From: JAUUSJ01 sp964439395
GTDB taxonomy: Bacteria; Bacillota; Clostridia; Lachnospirales; Lachnospiraceae
DNA length: 64,000 nucleotides
Reading direction: 5' to 3'
Assembly (NCBI GenBank): GCA_964439395.1
Contig: CAYTNV010000006.1
Span: 1-64,000, forward strand
The position numbers were made by a program, and so were the translations under genes. Positions 25,112 to 34,141 of the stretch are shown here, piece after piece. The notes under the pieces were generated by a model. It was not told the origin of the DNA. It saw only the letters and a list, made by a program, of their open reading frames with translations, and made no database searches. Position 1 is the stretch's first letter. Each line of letters opens with the position of its first letter.

Positions 25112-26461
25112 TTATCTCTCCTCGCGCACTGTGTATATCTTTTTCTCCTTTATAAGACTCTTATATGCTGGACGAATAATCTTATCTGCTGTCACAAGCT
25201 CCTCAATTCGATGTGCACTCCAACCGACAATTCTGGCAATTGCAAAGAGCGGAGTATAGAGTTCTCTCGGAATTCCAAGCATATCATATACAAATCCACT
25301 ATAAAAATCAACATTTGGACTTACGCCTTTATAAATCTTTCTCTCTTTTGCAATCAGCTTTGTAGCTGTCTCTTCAATATTACGATATAAAGCCATATCC
25401 ATATCTCTTCCCTTTGCCTTAGCAAGCTGCTCTACGAAGTTCTTGAATACAACTTCTCTAGGGTCAGACAAGGAATAGACCGCATGTCCCATTCCATAGA
25501 TAAGCCCCTTCTTATCAAAAGCCTCCTTATTCAAAATCTTATGTAAATACGCCTCTAACTCTTCTTTATCCTCGTAATCAGAAATATGAGCCTTAATATC
25601 ATCCATCATATTCATAACCATAAGATTGGCACCACCGTGCTTTTTACCTTTTAAAGATGACATCGCCGCCGCAATAACAGCATAAGTATCAGCTCCAGAT
25701 GTAGTCACAACTCTCGTTGTAAACGTAGAGTTATTACCTCCACCATGCTCCATATGAAGCAATAGAGCAATATCTAGTACTCTGGCCTCGAGCTCTGTAA
25801 ACTGCATATCGCCTCGCAACATTCGAAGAATATTTTCTGCAATCGATAAATTCTCATCTGGATTGTGAATATAGACACTCCCTCCATTATCACGATAATT
25901 ATAAGCATGATATCCATAAACTGCCATCATCGGAAAAGTAGCAATTAATTGTATACTCTGTCTTAACACATTGCTAAATTCAAGATTTTCCTTCTGGTTA
26001 TCGTAAAAGGCAAGTGTCAAAATACATCTTGTCATTGTATTCATAATATCAATCTCAGGAGCCTTCATAATAACATCACGCACAAAGCTCTTTGGAAATG
26101 TCATACTAGAGTTTATCATTTTACTAAACTCCTTCAACTGCTCCTCATTTGGCAATTCTCCAAATAGAAGCAAATATGCACCCTCCTCAAAAATATATCT
26201 TTTACCAATGCCTCCCTTTACTAGCTCTTTTACATCATATCCTCGATATAAGAGCTCTCCATCAGCAGGAATTTCCTTTCCATCAACCGTCTCAAAAGCA
26301 CGAATACTAGAAATATTGGTAAGTCCTGTCAATACACCTTTTCCATTTTCATCTCTTAGTCCTCTTTTTACACCCAAATCCACATAAAGTTGTTTATCTA
26401 TCGCATCGTTCTTCTCGCATAGCTTTATCTGTTTTTTTGTGTATTCGCTTAAATTGCCCAT
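25112..26461 (-). CDS. Citrate synthase
   Basis: Condenses acetyl-CoA with oxaloacetate; in anaerobes mainly feeds 2-oxoglutarate/glutamate synthesis. 449 residues. Active-site contexts are present: LHMEHGGGNNSTFT, GMGHAVYSLSDPR (catalytic His) and VSPNVDFYSGFVYDMLGIP (catalytic Asp region). The longest open frame starts 15 bp further up at a TTG, but GGAGG overlaps that codon and sits 8 bp before ATG 26461, which is chosen. Single gene with own promoter and terminator. Family is clear; 2-methylcitrate synthase cannot be excluded from motifs alone. Confidence 0.93.
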   Translation of the reverse strand: MGNLSEYTKKQIKLCEKNDAIDKQLYVDLGVKRGLRDENGKGVLTGLTNISSIRAFETVDGKEIPADGELLYRGYDVKELVKGGIGKRYIFEEGAYLLLFGELPNEEQLKEFSKMINSSMTFPKSFVRDVIMKAPEIDIMNTMTRCILTLAFYDNQKENLEFSNVLRQSIQLIATFPMMAVYGYHAYNYRDNGGSVYIHNPDENLSIAENILRMLRGDMQFTELEARVLDIALLLHMEHGGGNNSTFTTRVVTTSGADTYAVIAAAMSSLKGKKHGGANLMVMNMMDDIKAHISDYEDKEELEAYLHKILNKEAFDKKGLIYGMGHAVYSLSDPREVVFKNFVEQLAKAKGRDMDMALYRNIEETATKLIAKERKIYKGVSPNVDFYSGFVYDMLGIPRELYTPLFAIARIVGWSAHRIEELVTADKIIRPAYKSLIKEKKIYTVREER

Positions 26462-26521
26462 AAACAGTACCTCCAATTAATTTCATATTATTAGATAATT
26501 AAATTCACAGCGAAATATAAT

Positions 26522-26576
26522 AGTTCGCTAGTGAACTATCTGTTATTATGATAAAGCATTTTTCCATTTTTGTCAA
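26522..26576 (-). promoter_or_regulatory. Citrate synthase promoter with palindrome at the start site
   Basis: TTGACA (26571-26576), 17-bp spacer, TATCAT (26548-26553). An imperfect palindrome AGTTCGCTAGTGAACT lies at 26522-26537, right where transcription should begin, a fit for a repressor operator or a leader hairpin. Confidence 0.65.
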
Positions 26577-26825
26577 TGCCAGTAAAATATGTTCACAGAA
26601 AACTCACGAAATGGACAGAAATATTTAAGAATTTTGACTTATCTACAAGTAAATTCCATCATTGCCACTCCCATACCTAAACTCTTAACTTAGTGACTTA
26701 TCCCTAATGTGATAAAATCTCTTCAATTATTCATTATATTATTTACTCGCACTATATTTCATATCCTGTGAACAAACTTCATCCAATAAAATATCATCTA
26801 TTATTTATATCTAATAAAATTTAGG

Positions 26826-26917
26826 TAAGACCGATTAACAATCCTCCTGTATGTACAATAAATGCCACAATCCAGGCGATTACACATTACATAATGGCTA
26901 CGATAAACGCCATCTTT
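26826..26917 (-). pseudogene. Possible remnant of a membrane protein C terminus
   Basis: In one minus-strand frame a start with a purine-rich upstream stretch gives MAFIVAIM, a stop, then CVIAWIVAFIVHTGGLLIGLT and a stop. The hydrophobic tail resembles the last helix of transporters such as FeoB, but it is too short to be sure. The rest of the 475-bp gap 26462-26936 shows only the citrate synthase promoter and AT-rich DNA. Confidence 0.25.
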
Positions 26918-26936
26918 CCACCAAGTTCTCTCTAAC

Positions 26937-27890
26937 TCAACCATTCCCCTCATCCATCAAACAAGAAAACATTAAATACGCCGTTTTCAATGCATCGTGA
27001 CGAATATATCCATCCTCCACCACACAAATCTTATCCTTAATCAGTTTAATTTCTCTCTCATCTAGTTCTTCTTTGTCAATTCGTACCTGATTTTTTCCCT
27101 CTGACTTGGCAAGCATTGACATATCATGAGGCAACTTTGCATTATTTGCAATCACTATATCCAAAGTACCCGATCCGAGAAATTTTTCTAGTGCGTCAAT
27201 ATGGTGACTCACTGCAAACTCATCTGTCTCACCTGGCTGAGTAATCATATTGCATATATACATTTTTTTCGCTTTTGAATTCCTCACAGCCTGCTGAATC
27301 TCTGGAATAATAATATGCGGCATAATACTTGTAATGAGAGAACCAGAGCTGAACACGATTAAATCTGCATTTTCTAACTCCTCCAAAACCTTCGCTGTCA
27401 CCTGAACAGGCTTATTGTATTTCAAATCCTTAATCATACTTCTAGCTTGCGTAATTTCTGCCTCTCCGACAATTTCCTCATTCTCTCTCGTAATGCCAAT
27501 CAAATCTACATTATCTTCTGTCACTGGATAAATCTTTCCTCTAATATCAAGCAAATCCCCCAATATCGGAAGAGAGTGAGCAAAATCCCCTTGCATCTCT
27601 AATAACGCTGTCATAATGAGATTTTTAATAGAATGTCCTCCGATGCTGCTCTCCTCATCAAAACGATACATAAATAATTGTTTTACTATCTCTGATTTTC
27701 CAGACATTGCCATCAATACTTTCGTAATATCTCCAACTGCTGGAATATCAAACTCTTTTCTCAACTGTCCTGTGCTTTTTCCATTATCTGATACACTAAC
27801 TACTGCTGTCACTTCCCATGGGAACTGAACCATTCCCTTCAACAGCTGAGATAATCCACTTCCTCCTCCAAAAATAACTACCTTTTTCAT
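26937..27890 (-). CDS. yvcK: YvcK/CofD-like protein (gluconeogenesis factor type)
   Basis: 317 residues with the Rossmann-like GGGSGLSQLLKGM motif at the N terminus and SVSDNGKSTGQLR, VGDITKVLMA, SIGGHSIKNLI that define the YvcK/CofD fold. YvcK proteins bind UDP-GlcNAc and affect cell shape and carbon use in firmicutes. Start moved from a TTG at 27905 to ATG 27890 because GGAGG lies 9 bp before it. Usually found between rapZ and whiA; here alone, so it may be a second copy or a divergent paralogue with another ligand. Confidence 0.8.
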   Translation of the reverse strand: MKKVVIFGGGSGLSQLLKGMVQFPWEVTAVVSVSDNGKSTGQLRKEFDIPAVGDITKVLMAMSGKSEIVKQLFMYRFDEESSIGGHSIKNLIMTALLEMQGDFAHSLPILGDLLDIRGKIYPVTEDNVDLIGITRENEEIVGEAEITQARSMIKDLKYNKPVQVTAKVLEELENADLIVFSSGSLITSIMPHIIIPEIQQAVRNSKAKKMYICNMITQPGETDEFAVSHHIDALEKFLGSGTLDIVIANNAKLPHDMSMLAKSEGKNQVRIDKEELDEREIKLIKDKICVVEDGYIRHDALKTAYLMFSCLMDEGNG

Positions 27891-27954
27891 CACTGAATCC
27901 TCCAAATTTCTATACTCCCATACTCCACAGAAAAGCCTCGCACGGCTAAAGTCA

Positions 27955-28000
27955 CGTACTTCCTATAAGCGCCTTATGGGATTGCTTCATTTAGATGAAC
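27955..28000. repeat. Short inverted repeat in the yvcK leader
   Basis: CCTATAAG-CGC-CTTATGGG near 27962-27980 forms a small hairpin; more short complementary pieces lie around it. The 242-bp gap 27891-28132 shows no gene. Confidence 0.35.
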
Positions 28001-28132
28001 GAACTTCGTTTCCACTATATAGCTTAAACTCACTCTATTCCGAGAAGGATTAGAGTACCATATTTAAATCAAACATTAATCCAATCTTAAACATGGTATG
28101 CTCAAATGAAGATACATTTTCCATTTATAATC

Positions 28133-28393
28133 TTACTTACCTGCTTCGTTGATTATTCTAGCTCTTTTATTTGTGATTAAAGTTAATATCTGTTTCGCCC
28201 CTTCTATATCTTCTCTCTGAATGGCATATCGAAGCCCTATAAACTGCTGACCAAAATCATAAAATCCAATCTCTCTTGCGTTTTGCTCTAAGCGACGCAA
28301 TGTCATAAATGCCACTTGCCATTGTTCATATGCAATCGCCTGCCCTATACGCATAAAATCTATATTATTTATATATTTTAATTTTTCTTCCAT
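28133..28393 (-). CDS. Small helical protein, unknown (weak Hpt resemblance)
   Basis: 86 residues, all-helical by composition, no Cys motif and no membrane span. The segment FMTLRRLEQNAREIGFYDFGQ followed by IQREDIEGAKQIL recalls the second half of histidine phosphotransfer domains, but the phospho-accepting His is absent, so any relation would be structural only. Good GGGAG site. It stands between yvcK and a small Cys-rich gene. Real gene likely; function unknown. Confidence 0.65.
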   Translation of the reverse strand: MEEKLKYINNIDFMRIGQAIAYEQWQVAFMTLRRLEQNAREIGFYDFGQQFIGLRYAIQREDIEGAKQILTLITNKRARIINEAGK

Positions 28394-28471
28394 TTTACTT
28401 TTCTCTCCCTTTTCTTATTTATATTGTGTAGATATGTCTAAAAAACTTCATTTTCTATTGATATATAAACT

Positions 28472-28597
28472 CTAGATTTTTCCCCGAAACACTCGACATA
28501 TACTACAAGATCCACAATTGGACCTACATCGAAATTTTTGACGAATATAATTCCTCCTTTCTTCTTTTGTTGATTCTTTTATTTGAGGTGACCGCAT
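28472..28597 (-). CDS. Tiny cysteine-rich protein, 41 residues
   Basis: A frame too short for usual gene callers: MRSPQIKESTKEERRNY, then KFRCRSNCGSCSICRVF and GKI before a TAG. Four Cys spaced C-x3-C-x2-C-x2-C suggest a zinc or Fe-S site. The layout (charged EERR-Y-IR helix, Cys cluster, FRGK) matches my memory of small proteins common in Lachnospiraceae that continue with an acidic YI(N/E)GRR tail; the bases after the stop read SLYINRK in frame, so the gene may be truncated by a recent stop. AGGAG lies 11 bp upstream of the ATG, a little far. Confidence 0.5.
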   Translation of the reverse strand: MRSPQIKESTKEERRNYIRQKFRCRSNCGSCSICRVFRGKI

Positions 28598-28749
28598 GCA
28601 ACCATTATCTCCTATTTCTTTAAGTTTTTTAATATTTTAACAAACTATATTCCATATTACCACATATAATATTAAGCTAATTTAAACCACTTACAATTAA
28701 AATCCCGAATACTTCCACATATTTTATAAAAATTTTAATACAAAAATAG

Positions 28750-28797
28750 AGCTATTGCATAAAGAAATCCTCTTCGTAAAATAGCTCCATTTTATTC
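28750..28797 (-). terminator. Terminator behind the PII-like gene
   Basis: Minus-strand arms GGAGCTATT and AATAGCTC enclose a loop of about 24 bases and are followed by ATTTTTGT. Lies about 85 bp past the PII-like stop. No gene is seen in 28598-28878. Confidence 0.6.
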
Positions 28798-28878
28798 ATT
28801 TAAAAATACAATACTTCTAATTTACTCATAAAAATGTAAAGCCCTTTGCTTTAAATTTTAACTTGACTCATAAATCAA

Positions 28879-29574
28879 TTATTCAGAATCTTCTGGTGGC
28901 TCTGTCAATCGCATTCCTGCAGTACTAGTAACAGGAAGAGAAAAAACAATCGATTTCGCCTTACTATTCATGCCAGCATCCTCCATAATAGCTCGCATAA
29001 TATTATTTTTATCTTCTCGTTTTACTACAATGAGAATCATTTCTTTTTCTGAAGCCAAAGAGACACCCAAAAATTGCTCGGCTCCTTCCATACCAGTCCC
29101 CTTGGCATGAATTACCGTACCACCTCCAGCATTTTCCCTTCTGGCAGCCTTCATAACCATATTCGTATATCCTTGGTTGGCAATTACAATAAGTAATTCA
29201 TATTTTGTATCCTTCAATGCACTTTCCTCCCCTTTTACAAAATTCTGATTTTGCGTCAAAAACTGAAGTTGCTTTTTTCCTCCGATACTGGACAAAGGTA
29301 TGATAAACGCAATTCCAGTTCCAGGAACGTCGATCTTCATTTTTTCCCAGAGACCTCTTCGCAGTTTTTTCCATACATCTCGGGTAACAAAAGAAGTAAT
29401 CAATATTTTTTCTATAGATTCCAGACCAAAATAATCTAGCACGTCACTCGTGGCAGTTCCTCGAGATACGGTACTAAAATTAATCTGAACACCAGATTTC
29501 TGATAAAAATTCAAAAACTTTTTTGCCTTATGTCGATCGAGAATGGAAACCATCATAAATAATTCACTCATCAT
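28879..29574 (-). CDS. Tandem PII-like (nitrogen-regulator fold) protein
   Basis: 231 residues that read as two PII-type units. The C-terminal one is easy to see: ARRENAGGGTVIHAKGTG, then EKEMILIVVKRED, the final beta strand and TSTAGMRL. The N-terminal unit (about 1-110) has the same strand/helix rhythm but diverged motifs. Classical PII proteins are about 112 residues, so this is a fused pair. The T-loop tyrosine is not seen. It ends 54 bp upstream-to-downstream of the DUF1538 gene, in one operon, and probably senses a nucleotide to gate that membrane protein (inference). Start: two adjacent ATGs; the second has the better spacing. Confidence 0.8.
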   Translation of the reverse strand: MMSELFMMVSILDRHKAKKFLNFYQKSGVQINFSTVSRGTATSDVLDYFGLESIEKILITSFVTRDVWKKLRRGLWEKMKIDVPGTGIAFIIPLSSIGGKKQLQFLTQNQNFVKGEESALKDTKYELLIVIANQGYTNMVMKAARRENAGGGTVIHAKGTGMEGAEQFLGVSLASEKEMILIVVKREDKNNIMRAIMEDAGMNSKAKSIVFSLPVTSTAGMRLTEPPEDSE

Positions 29575-29627
29575 TTTTCCTTTCTATAATAACCTTTTTG
29601 TATATTTTTCATATAGTTTTAGCTATT

Positions 29628-31172
29628 TTATAATTCAATAATTGTATCCTCTTCTAACTGGTCAAACTCAGCCAAAGCATCTGAAACAGGAAACGCTGCT
29701 TTTTTCTTTATTCCAAAACGAGAAATCAATCCTAGAATCTGAATCGTAATCAATGGTGTCATCGCTACCATAGCTACCACGCCAAACGCATCCTTGACAA
29801 TATCACCACCTAATGCCATGCAAGCTCCCTGTGCAAGTGGAAGCAAAAATGCAGCAGTCATAGGACCAGAAGCCACACCACCAGAGTCAAAAGCGATAGC
29901 AGTATATATTGGAGGAACAAAAAAAGAAATTAGCAAAGCAATAGCATATCCAGGAATCAAAAAACACATAATTGGAATACGAGTTAAAACCCGAATCATC
30001 GCAATTCCCAAAGAAAAAGCCACACCTAACGAAAGACTCATTCCCATCGTCTTTTCAGAAATAGCACCGTTCGTCATTTCTTCCACCTGTTTATTGAGCA
30101 CATATACAGCTGGCTCTGCCTTGACGATAAAAAATCCCATAATCATAGCAATCGGAACAATAAACCAAGGATGCGAAGACTGCGCCATCACTCGTCCCAA
30201 ATAATTTCCTGCGGGCATAAATCCCACGTTGGCTCCTGTCAAAAATAATACTAATCCTATATAAGTATAAACTAGACCGACTACAATCTTTAGGAGCCTT
30301 TTTTGAGATAATTTTAACACCACAATTTGAAACATAGCAAAAAACAATATAATGGGTAGTAAAGAAACTGCGATTTCTTTTATGTATGTCGGAAATCCCA
30401 CATGAAATAATTGCCATAATTCCACAGAATCATTAATTTCAGGAATAATAGGGGCTGCATAATCACTTCCCTGAGGATGAAAAATCATACCCAATATCAA
30501 AACAGCTAAAATCGGTCCGACAGAACATAAAGCAACTAGACCAAAGCTATCATCCGCTGCGTGACGGTCACTTCGGATAGAAGCAACACCGACACCCAAT
30601 GCCATAATAAATGGAACAGTCATTGGACCTGTCGTTACACCGCCAGCATCAAAAGCAATGCTCTGAAAACTGTCTGGCACAAACCAAGCCAAAACAAAAA
30701 TTAAAATATACAAAAAAAGCAATATAGGTGGAAATGGAATACAAAACAACATACGCATCAAAGATATAACGAGAAAAACGCCTACGCCACAGGCAACAAC
30801 CAAGATTAAAACCATGTTTGGGATAGAGGGAATCTGGTTTGCCAATACCTGTAAATCAGGTTCAGATATGGTAATAATAAAACCAAGTAGAAAAGCCAAT
30901 AGAACCATAATCCACAGTTTACGCGTGCGAGTCATGCAAGTACCTACACGCTCTCCCATAGGAGTCATGGCCATTTCTGCTCCCAGAGTAAAAAACATCA
31001 TCCCAGTAATTAATAAGACAGCACCTAACAAAAAACAAAGTAAAATACTGGACGAAATAGGTGCAATAGTAAAACTAATCAATAATACAATTCCAATAAT
31101 AGGAAGAACAGCATTTAACGCTTCTTTTAATTTTTCCTTTAGTTTCTCTTTCAATTTTATAATATAATTCAA
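29628..31172 (-). CDS. DUF1538 membrane protein (putative transporter)
   Basis: 514 residues, about 12 membrane spans arranged as two repeats. The duplicated motif is plain: SIAFDAGGVTTGPMTVPFI in the first half and AIAFDSGGVASGPMTAAFL in the second, with FTLGAEMAMTPMGERVG and FMPAGNYLGRVM as matching helix ends. An inverted or parallel duplication of this sort is usual for carriers, but the substrate is unknown. Start moved from ATG 31196 to TTG 31172, which is 7 bp behind GGAGG; the longer form would place the ribosome-binding site inside the gene. Followed by the PII-like gene. Confidence 0.85.
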   Translation of the reverse strand: MNYIIKLKEKLKEKLKEALNAVLPIIGIVLLISFTIAPISSSILLCFLLGAVLLITGMMFFTLGAEMAMTPMGERVGTCMTRTRKLWIMVLLAFLLGFIITISEPDLQVLANQIPSIPNMVLILVVACGVGVFLVISLMRMLFCIPFPPILLFLYILIFVLAWFVPDSFQSIAFDAGGVTTGPMTVPFIMALGVGVASIRSDRHAADDSFGLVALCSVGPILAVLILGMIFHPQGSDYAAPIIPEINDSVELWQLFHVGFPTYIKEIAVSLLPIILFFAMFQIVVLKLSQKRLLKIVVGLVYTYIGLVLFLTGANVGFMPAGNYLGRVMAQSSHPWFIVPIAMIMGFFIVKAEPAVYVLNKQVEEMTNGAISEKTMGMSLSLGVAFSLGIAMIRVLTRIPIMCFLIPGYAIALLISFFVPPIYTAIAFDSGGVASGPMTAAFLLPLAQGACMALGGDIVKDAFGVVAMVAMTPLITIQILGLISRFGIKKKAAFPVSDALAEFDQLEEDTIIEL

Positions 31173-31218
31173 ATATTCACCTCCAAAAATAGACATATTT
31201 TAGCGCAACTCATTTTTA

Positions 31219-31247
31219 AGTATAATTATAATATATAATTATGTCAA
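31219..31247 (-). promoter_or_regulatory. Promoter of the DUF1538/PII-like operon
   Basis: TTGACA (31242-31247), 17 bp, TATACT (31219-31224), about 40 bp before the DUF1538 start. The intergenic region 31173-31548 also holds the AraC promoter and nothing else that I can see. Confidence 0.65.
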
Positions 31248-31396
31248 TACTTTGGACAAAAGCACCGTACTAACCATCCGAGTAAATATTTTATGAACAA
31301 TCTTTTATATTTATGAAAAAAATATAGGATAATTATATTTTATGAAAAACACTTATTCCTCCATACATTTACTCCTCATCCAAAAATTGTCCACAA

Positions 31397-31425
31397 TTGA
31401 CAGTATACTAATGAAATGATATAAT
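31397..31425 (+). promoter_or_regulatory. Perfect consensus promoter of the AraC gene
   Basis: TTGACA (31397-31402), 17-bp spacer, TATAAT (31420-31425). Transcription would start near 31432 and give a leader of about 115 nt. Confidence 0.7.
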
Positions 31426-31548
31426 CAATTTACATATTTATAGAATAAAAACAGAAAAATATTATACATAAAAATGCTAAAATACCAAAATATAGATGGA
31501 AGTTTCGCATTTTACTCTGTTAGTTTTAGAGAAAGGAAAACTTTATAT

Positions 31549-32442
31549 ATGCAAAAAGAAACAAATTACCGTGTAGGAGCCAGATTCCGTCATCTCATTG
31601 GAAAACCTATAGAAAATGCAGAACTCTATCTCACTGTTGCTGGGATTGAGCGCTGTGCACCTGATAAATTTTATGGTCCTGGTACTCGAGATGATTATCA
31701 TCTACATTTTATCCTTTCTGGAAAAGGCACCTTAGAAATAAATGGAACCTCCTACAAACTAAAACGTGGACAAATTTTCATAGTTCCTCCACACGTGGAA
31801 ACTTTTTATTATGCTAATCCTCAAGATCCTTGGCAGTATACTTGGCTCTCTTTTGCTGGAACTAAGGCAACTTACTATTTAGAAAAAGCAGGATTAACTG
31901 TAGAAAATCCAGTACGTAAAACTTATGTAGAACCAGAAGAATTTCTCACTCTTATCGAAAAATTACTAGATCATCACGAACCGATTGTTGCAAATGAATT
32001 ATTAAGAACATCATTGATGTATCAAATTTTGGCTCTTTTAATAAACTCGCAAAATCAAAATCTCAGCAGTCAAAACAAACCAATTCCACACGATTATTTG
32101 CCAAATGTCTATGTAGAACATGCAGTAGAATATATTCACTATAATTATAACCGAATCCGAGTAAATGATATTGCCGAGTATATAGGAATTACCCGTTCCT
32201 ATCTGACACATATATTTAAAAAGCAATTACAAGTTTCCCCTCAGGAATATTTACTGACCTATCGTTTAGAGCAAAGCTGTAGACTGCTTCGCACAACGAA
32301 TCTACCGATTCAAGATATCGCAGAAAAAGTAGGCTATGAAAATCCACTAACTTTTTCAAAAATTTTTAAAAATATGTATGGATGCAGTCCTAGAAACTAT
32401 CACATCCGTATTCTTCAGGAAAACATAGAAGAACAAGAATAA
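31549..32442 (+). CDS. AraC-family regulator with cupin sensor
   Basis: 297 residues. N-terminal AraC-type cupin (about 10-140: YHLHFILSGKGTLEIN, RGQIFIVPP, PWQYTWLSF) that binds a sugar, and a C-terminal pair of helix-turn-helix motifs (IRVNDIAEYIGITRSYLTHIF and IQDIAEKVGYENPLTFSKIF, ending GCSPRNY). A longer frame starts at 31474 but has no ribosome-binding site; the ATG at 31549 follows AAAGGA. It faces the sugar-binding lipoprotein and alpha-galactosidase genes and most likely controls them in response to alpha-galactosides (raffinose/melibiose type); inference from context. Confidence 0.9.
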   Translation: MQKETNYRVGARFRHLIGKPIENAELYLTVAGIERCAPDKFYGPGTRDDYHLHFILSGKGTLEINGTSYKLKRGQIFIVPPHVETFYYANPQDPWQYTWLSFAGTKATYYLEKAGLTVENPVRKTYVEPEEFLTLIEKLLDHHEPIVANELLRTSLMYQILALLINSQNQNLSSQNKPIPHDYLPNVYVEHAVEYIHYNYNRIRVNDIAEYIGITRSYLTHIFKKQLQVSPQEYLLTYRLEQSCRLLRTTNLPIQDIAEKVGYENPLTFSKIFKNMYGCSPRNYHIRILQENIEEQE

Positions 32443-32495
32443 AAAGAGATTATCGCAAAATAAATCTTATTTCTATTTTGCGACAATCTCTTTTT
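32441..32495. terminator. Bidirectional terminator between AraC and binding-protein genes
   Basis: Arms of about 22 bases, AAAAAGAGATTATCGCAAAA and TTTTGCGACAATCTCTTTTT, with one mismatch. A runs and T runs flank it on both strands, so it serves both converging genes. Confidence 0.9.
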
Positions 32496-32512
32496 GCTTA
32501 AAACTATCCTGA

Positions 32513-33796
32513 CTATTCCTCACTCAATTTTTGATTCATATAGGCAGCGATATCTTTACAAGCTTCTTCCATTGTAATTTGTCCTTCGTAAGCTTTTACC
32601 ATAGTTTCTTGTGAATAATCTTCCCAAATCTTTGTACTCTTACTATAAGGACGAATAACCATATCCTCTGTCATATCTAAAAACGACTGTAGATGAAAAT
32701 CAGGCGCACAGTTAACCCATGAATCAGAAGTTCCCATATAGGCAGACATAGTTACTCCAAGTTCAGCCTGTTTTTTCTGCGTACTCTCACTTCCAAAATA
32801 CTCTAAAAGTTTCCATGCACCCTCTGGATTCTTTGTGGAAGCTGCTGCCGCCCAACCAAGACCGTTATAAATCGTTTTTCTTGTTCCATCTTTTGTCATT
32901 GGCAATACTGCCACATCACAGTTCTTAGCAGAATATTCATTTTGTTTGAAAGCATTTACCATCCAAGAACCTTGCATGACCATGGCTGCTTTCCCAGACT
33001 GAAGTAAAACATCGCTTGTATTTTCCGCCATAACCCTCTGTGGTGGCATAACAGTTGACACTAAATTATCATACCACCAATTCATCGCCTCGATTGTCTT
33101 AGGGGCATCCCAACCTGATTTTGTCTTATCCTCATTTATAATCTCTGCTCCAAAATCATAGATAAGATTATAATATCCATCTTGATTATTCGCTGCTGCC
33201 GAGACAAATCCGTACTGACCTTTCTCTTTATCTGTAAGCTTCTTCGCTGCCTCCGCTAATGTATCCCATGTCCATGTCTCATCTGGATAGTCAACGCCCG
33301 CTTCATCAAACATTGTTTTATTATACCAAAGACCAATTGTATCATAATCTTTTGGAATTGCATATGTCTTTCCTTCCAATTGATACAATTCCGTAATATC
33401 CTTATAGTATTTACTAAGGTCAATCACATCACTTTCCGCAATTTTATCTGTCAAATCTAACAAAATATCGTTTGCCATATATTTTTGAGATTCATTAGAA
33501 TGCATCCAAAATACATCTGGCATATCTCCTCCTGTCGCACCAGACTCTAGTAAAGTCCAGTATTCATTCCAAGGAACAACCTGCAGTTCTGTTTTTATTC
33601 CTGTCTCATCAGTGAAATCTGAGAGAATCTCAGCTATTCCTGGCTGCTGTGTATTATCCCAAATTGCTACAGTCAATGGTTTCGATGAATCCGTCTGTCC
33701 TGATTCACTATTACTGCTATTATTTCCTCCACATGCCGCTAGAGAGAGTGCCATAATTCCTGCTAAGGTTACCGCTAAAATTTTCTTTGTCCTCAT
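32513..33796 (-). CDS. Sugar ABC transporter substrate-binding lipoprotein
   Basis: 427 residues. Lipoprotein signal with lipobox LAAC (Cys 22), Ser/Asn-rich linker, then an extracellular solute-binding protein family 1 fold (IWDNTQQPGIAEIL, WNEYWTLLESG, DVFWMHS, YAIPKDYDTIGLWYNK, AVLPMTKDG, EYFGSE). It captures oligosaccharides at the outer membrane face for an MsmE-type ABC importer. Remarkably no permease or ATPase gene is adjacent, so it must use a transporter encoded elsewhere. Good GGAGG start. Preceded by the GH27 and small zinc-ribbon genes, all on one strand. Confidence 0.92.
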   Translation of the reverse strand: MRTKKILAVTLAGIMALSLAACGGNNSSNSESGQTDSSKPLTVAIWDNTQQPGIAEILSDFTDETGIKTELQVVPWNEYWTLLESGATGGDMPDVFWMHSNESQKYMANDILLDLTDKIAESDVIDLSKYYKDITELYQLEGKTYAIPKDYDTIGLWYNKTMFDEAGVDYPDETWTWDTLAEAAKKLTDKEKGQYGFVSAAANNQDGYYNLIYDFGAEIINEDKTKSGWDAPKTIEAMNWWYDNLVSTVMPPQRVMAENTSDVLLQSGKAAMVMQGSWMVNAFKQNEYSAKNCDVAVLPMTKDGTRKTIYNGLGWAAAASTKNPEGAWKLLEYFGSESTQKKQAELGVTMSAYMGTSDSWVNCAPDFHLQSFLDMTEDMVIRPYSKSTKIWEDYSQETMVKAYEGQITMEEACKDIAAYMNQKLSEE

Positions 33797-33925
33797 TTTT
33801 TTGTCCTCCTAAAATATTTTTTATTTATAATGTACCTCCTTAATATGTTTAGAGTATATCATTACCAAAAGTGATAAGAACATAATCTAATATGCTTTCC
33901 ATATAGAATAAAATGTTCTCTTACT

Positions 33926-34141
33926 TTATAAAAATAACGTGCATCCCATTTCTTTAAAAAATTGAATTTTATCTAATATGTCTTTTTGCGTCACATCAAA
34001 TGCCTCTGCAAGGCAATCAATACAATAATATATTTTCATCCCTCTGTTTATCAGCTTTTTTGTCATAGCAACTTCATCCCAGATTAGTATTTTGCCACAT
34101 TTATGACAATAATACTGTCTTTGTTTTTGTTGCTCATTCAT
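33926..34141 (-). CDS. Small zinc-ribbon protein, 71 residues
   Basis: Two Cys-x2-Cys knuckles (YYCHKCGK and YYCIDCLAE) 26 residues apart form a probable zinc ribbon; the rest is charged and helical. The chosen ATG (34141) is preceded by GGTGA and overlaps the end of the alpha-galactosidase gene by 8 bp; a GTG one codon further up is also possible. Tight coupling to the glycosidase suggests a shared transcript. Not recognised beyond the ribbon; function unknown. Confidence 0.7.
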   Translation of the reverse strand: MNEQQKQRQYYCHKCGKILIWDEVAMTKKLINRGMKIYYCIDCLAEAFDVTQKDILDKIQFFKEMGCTLFL

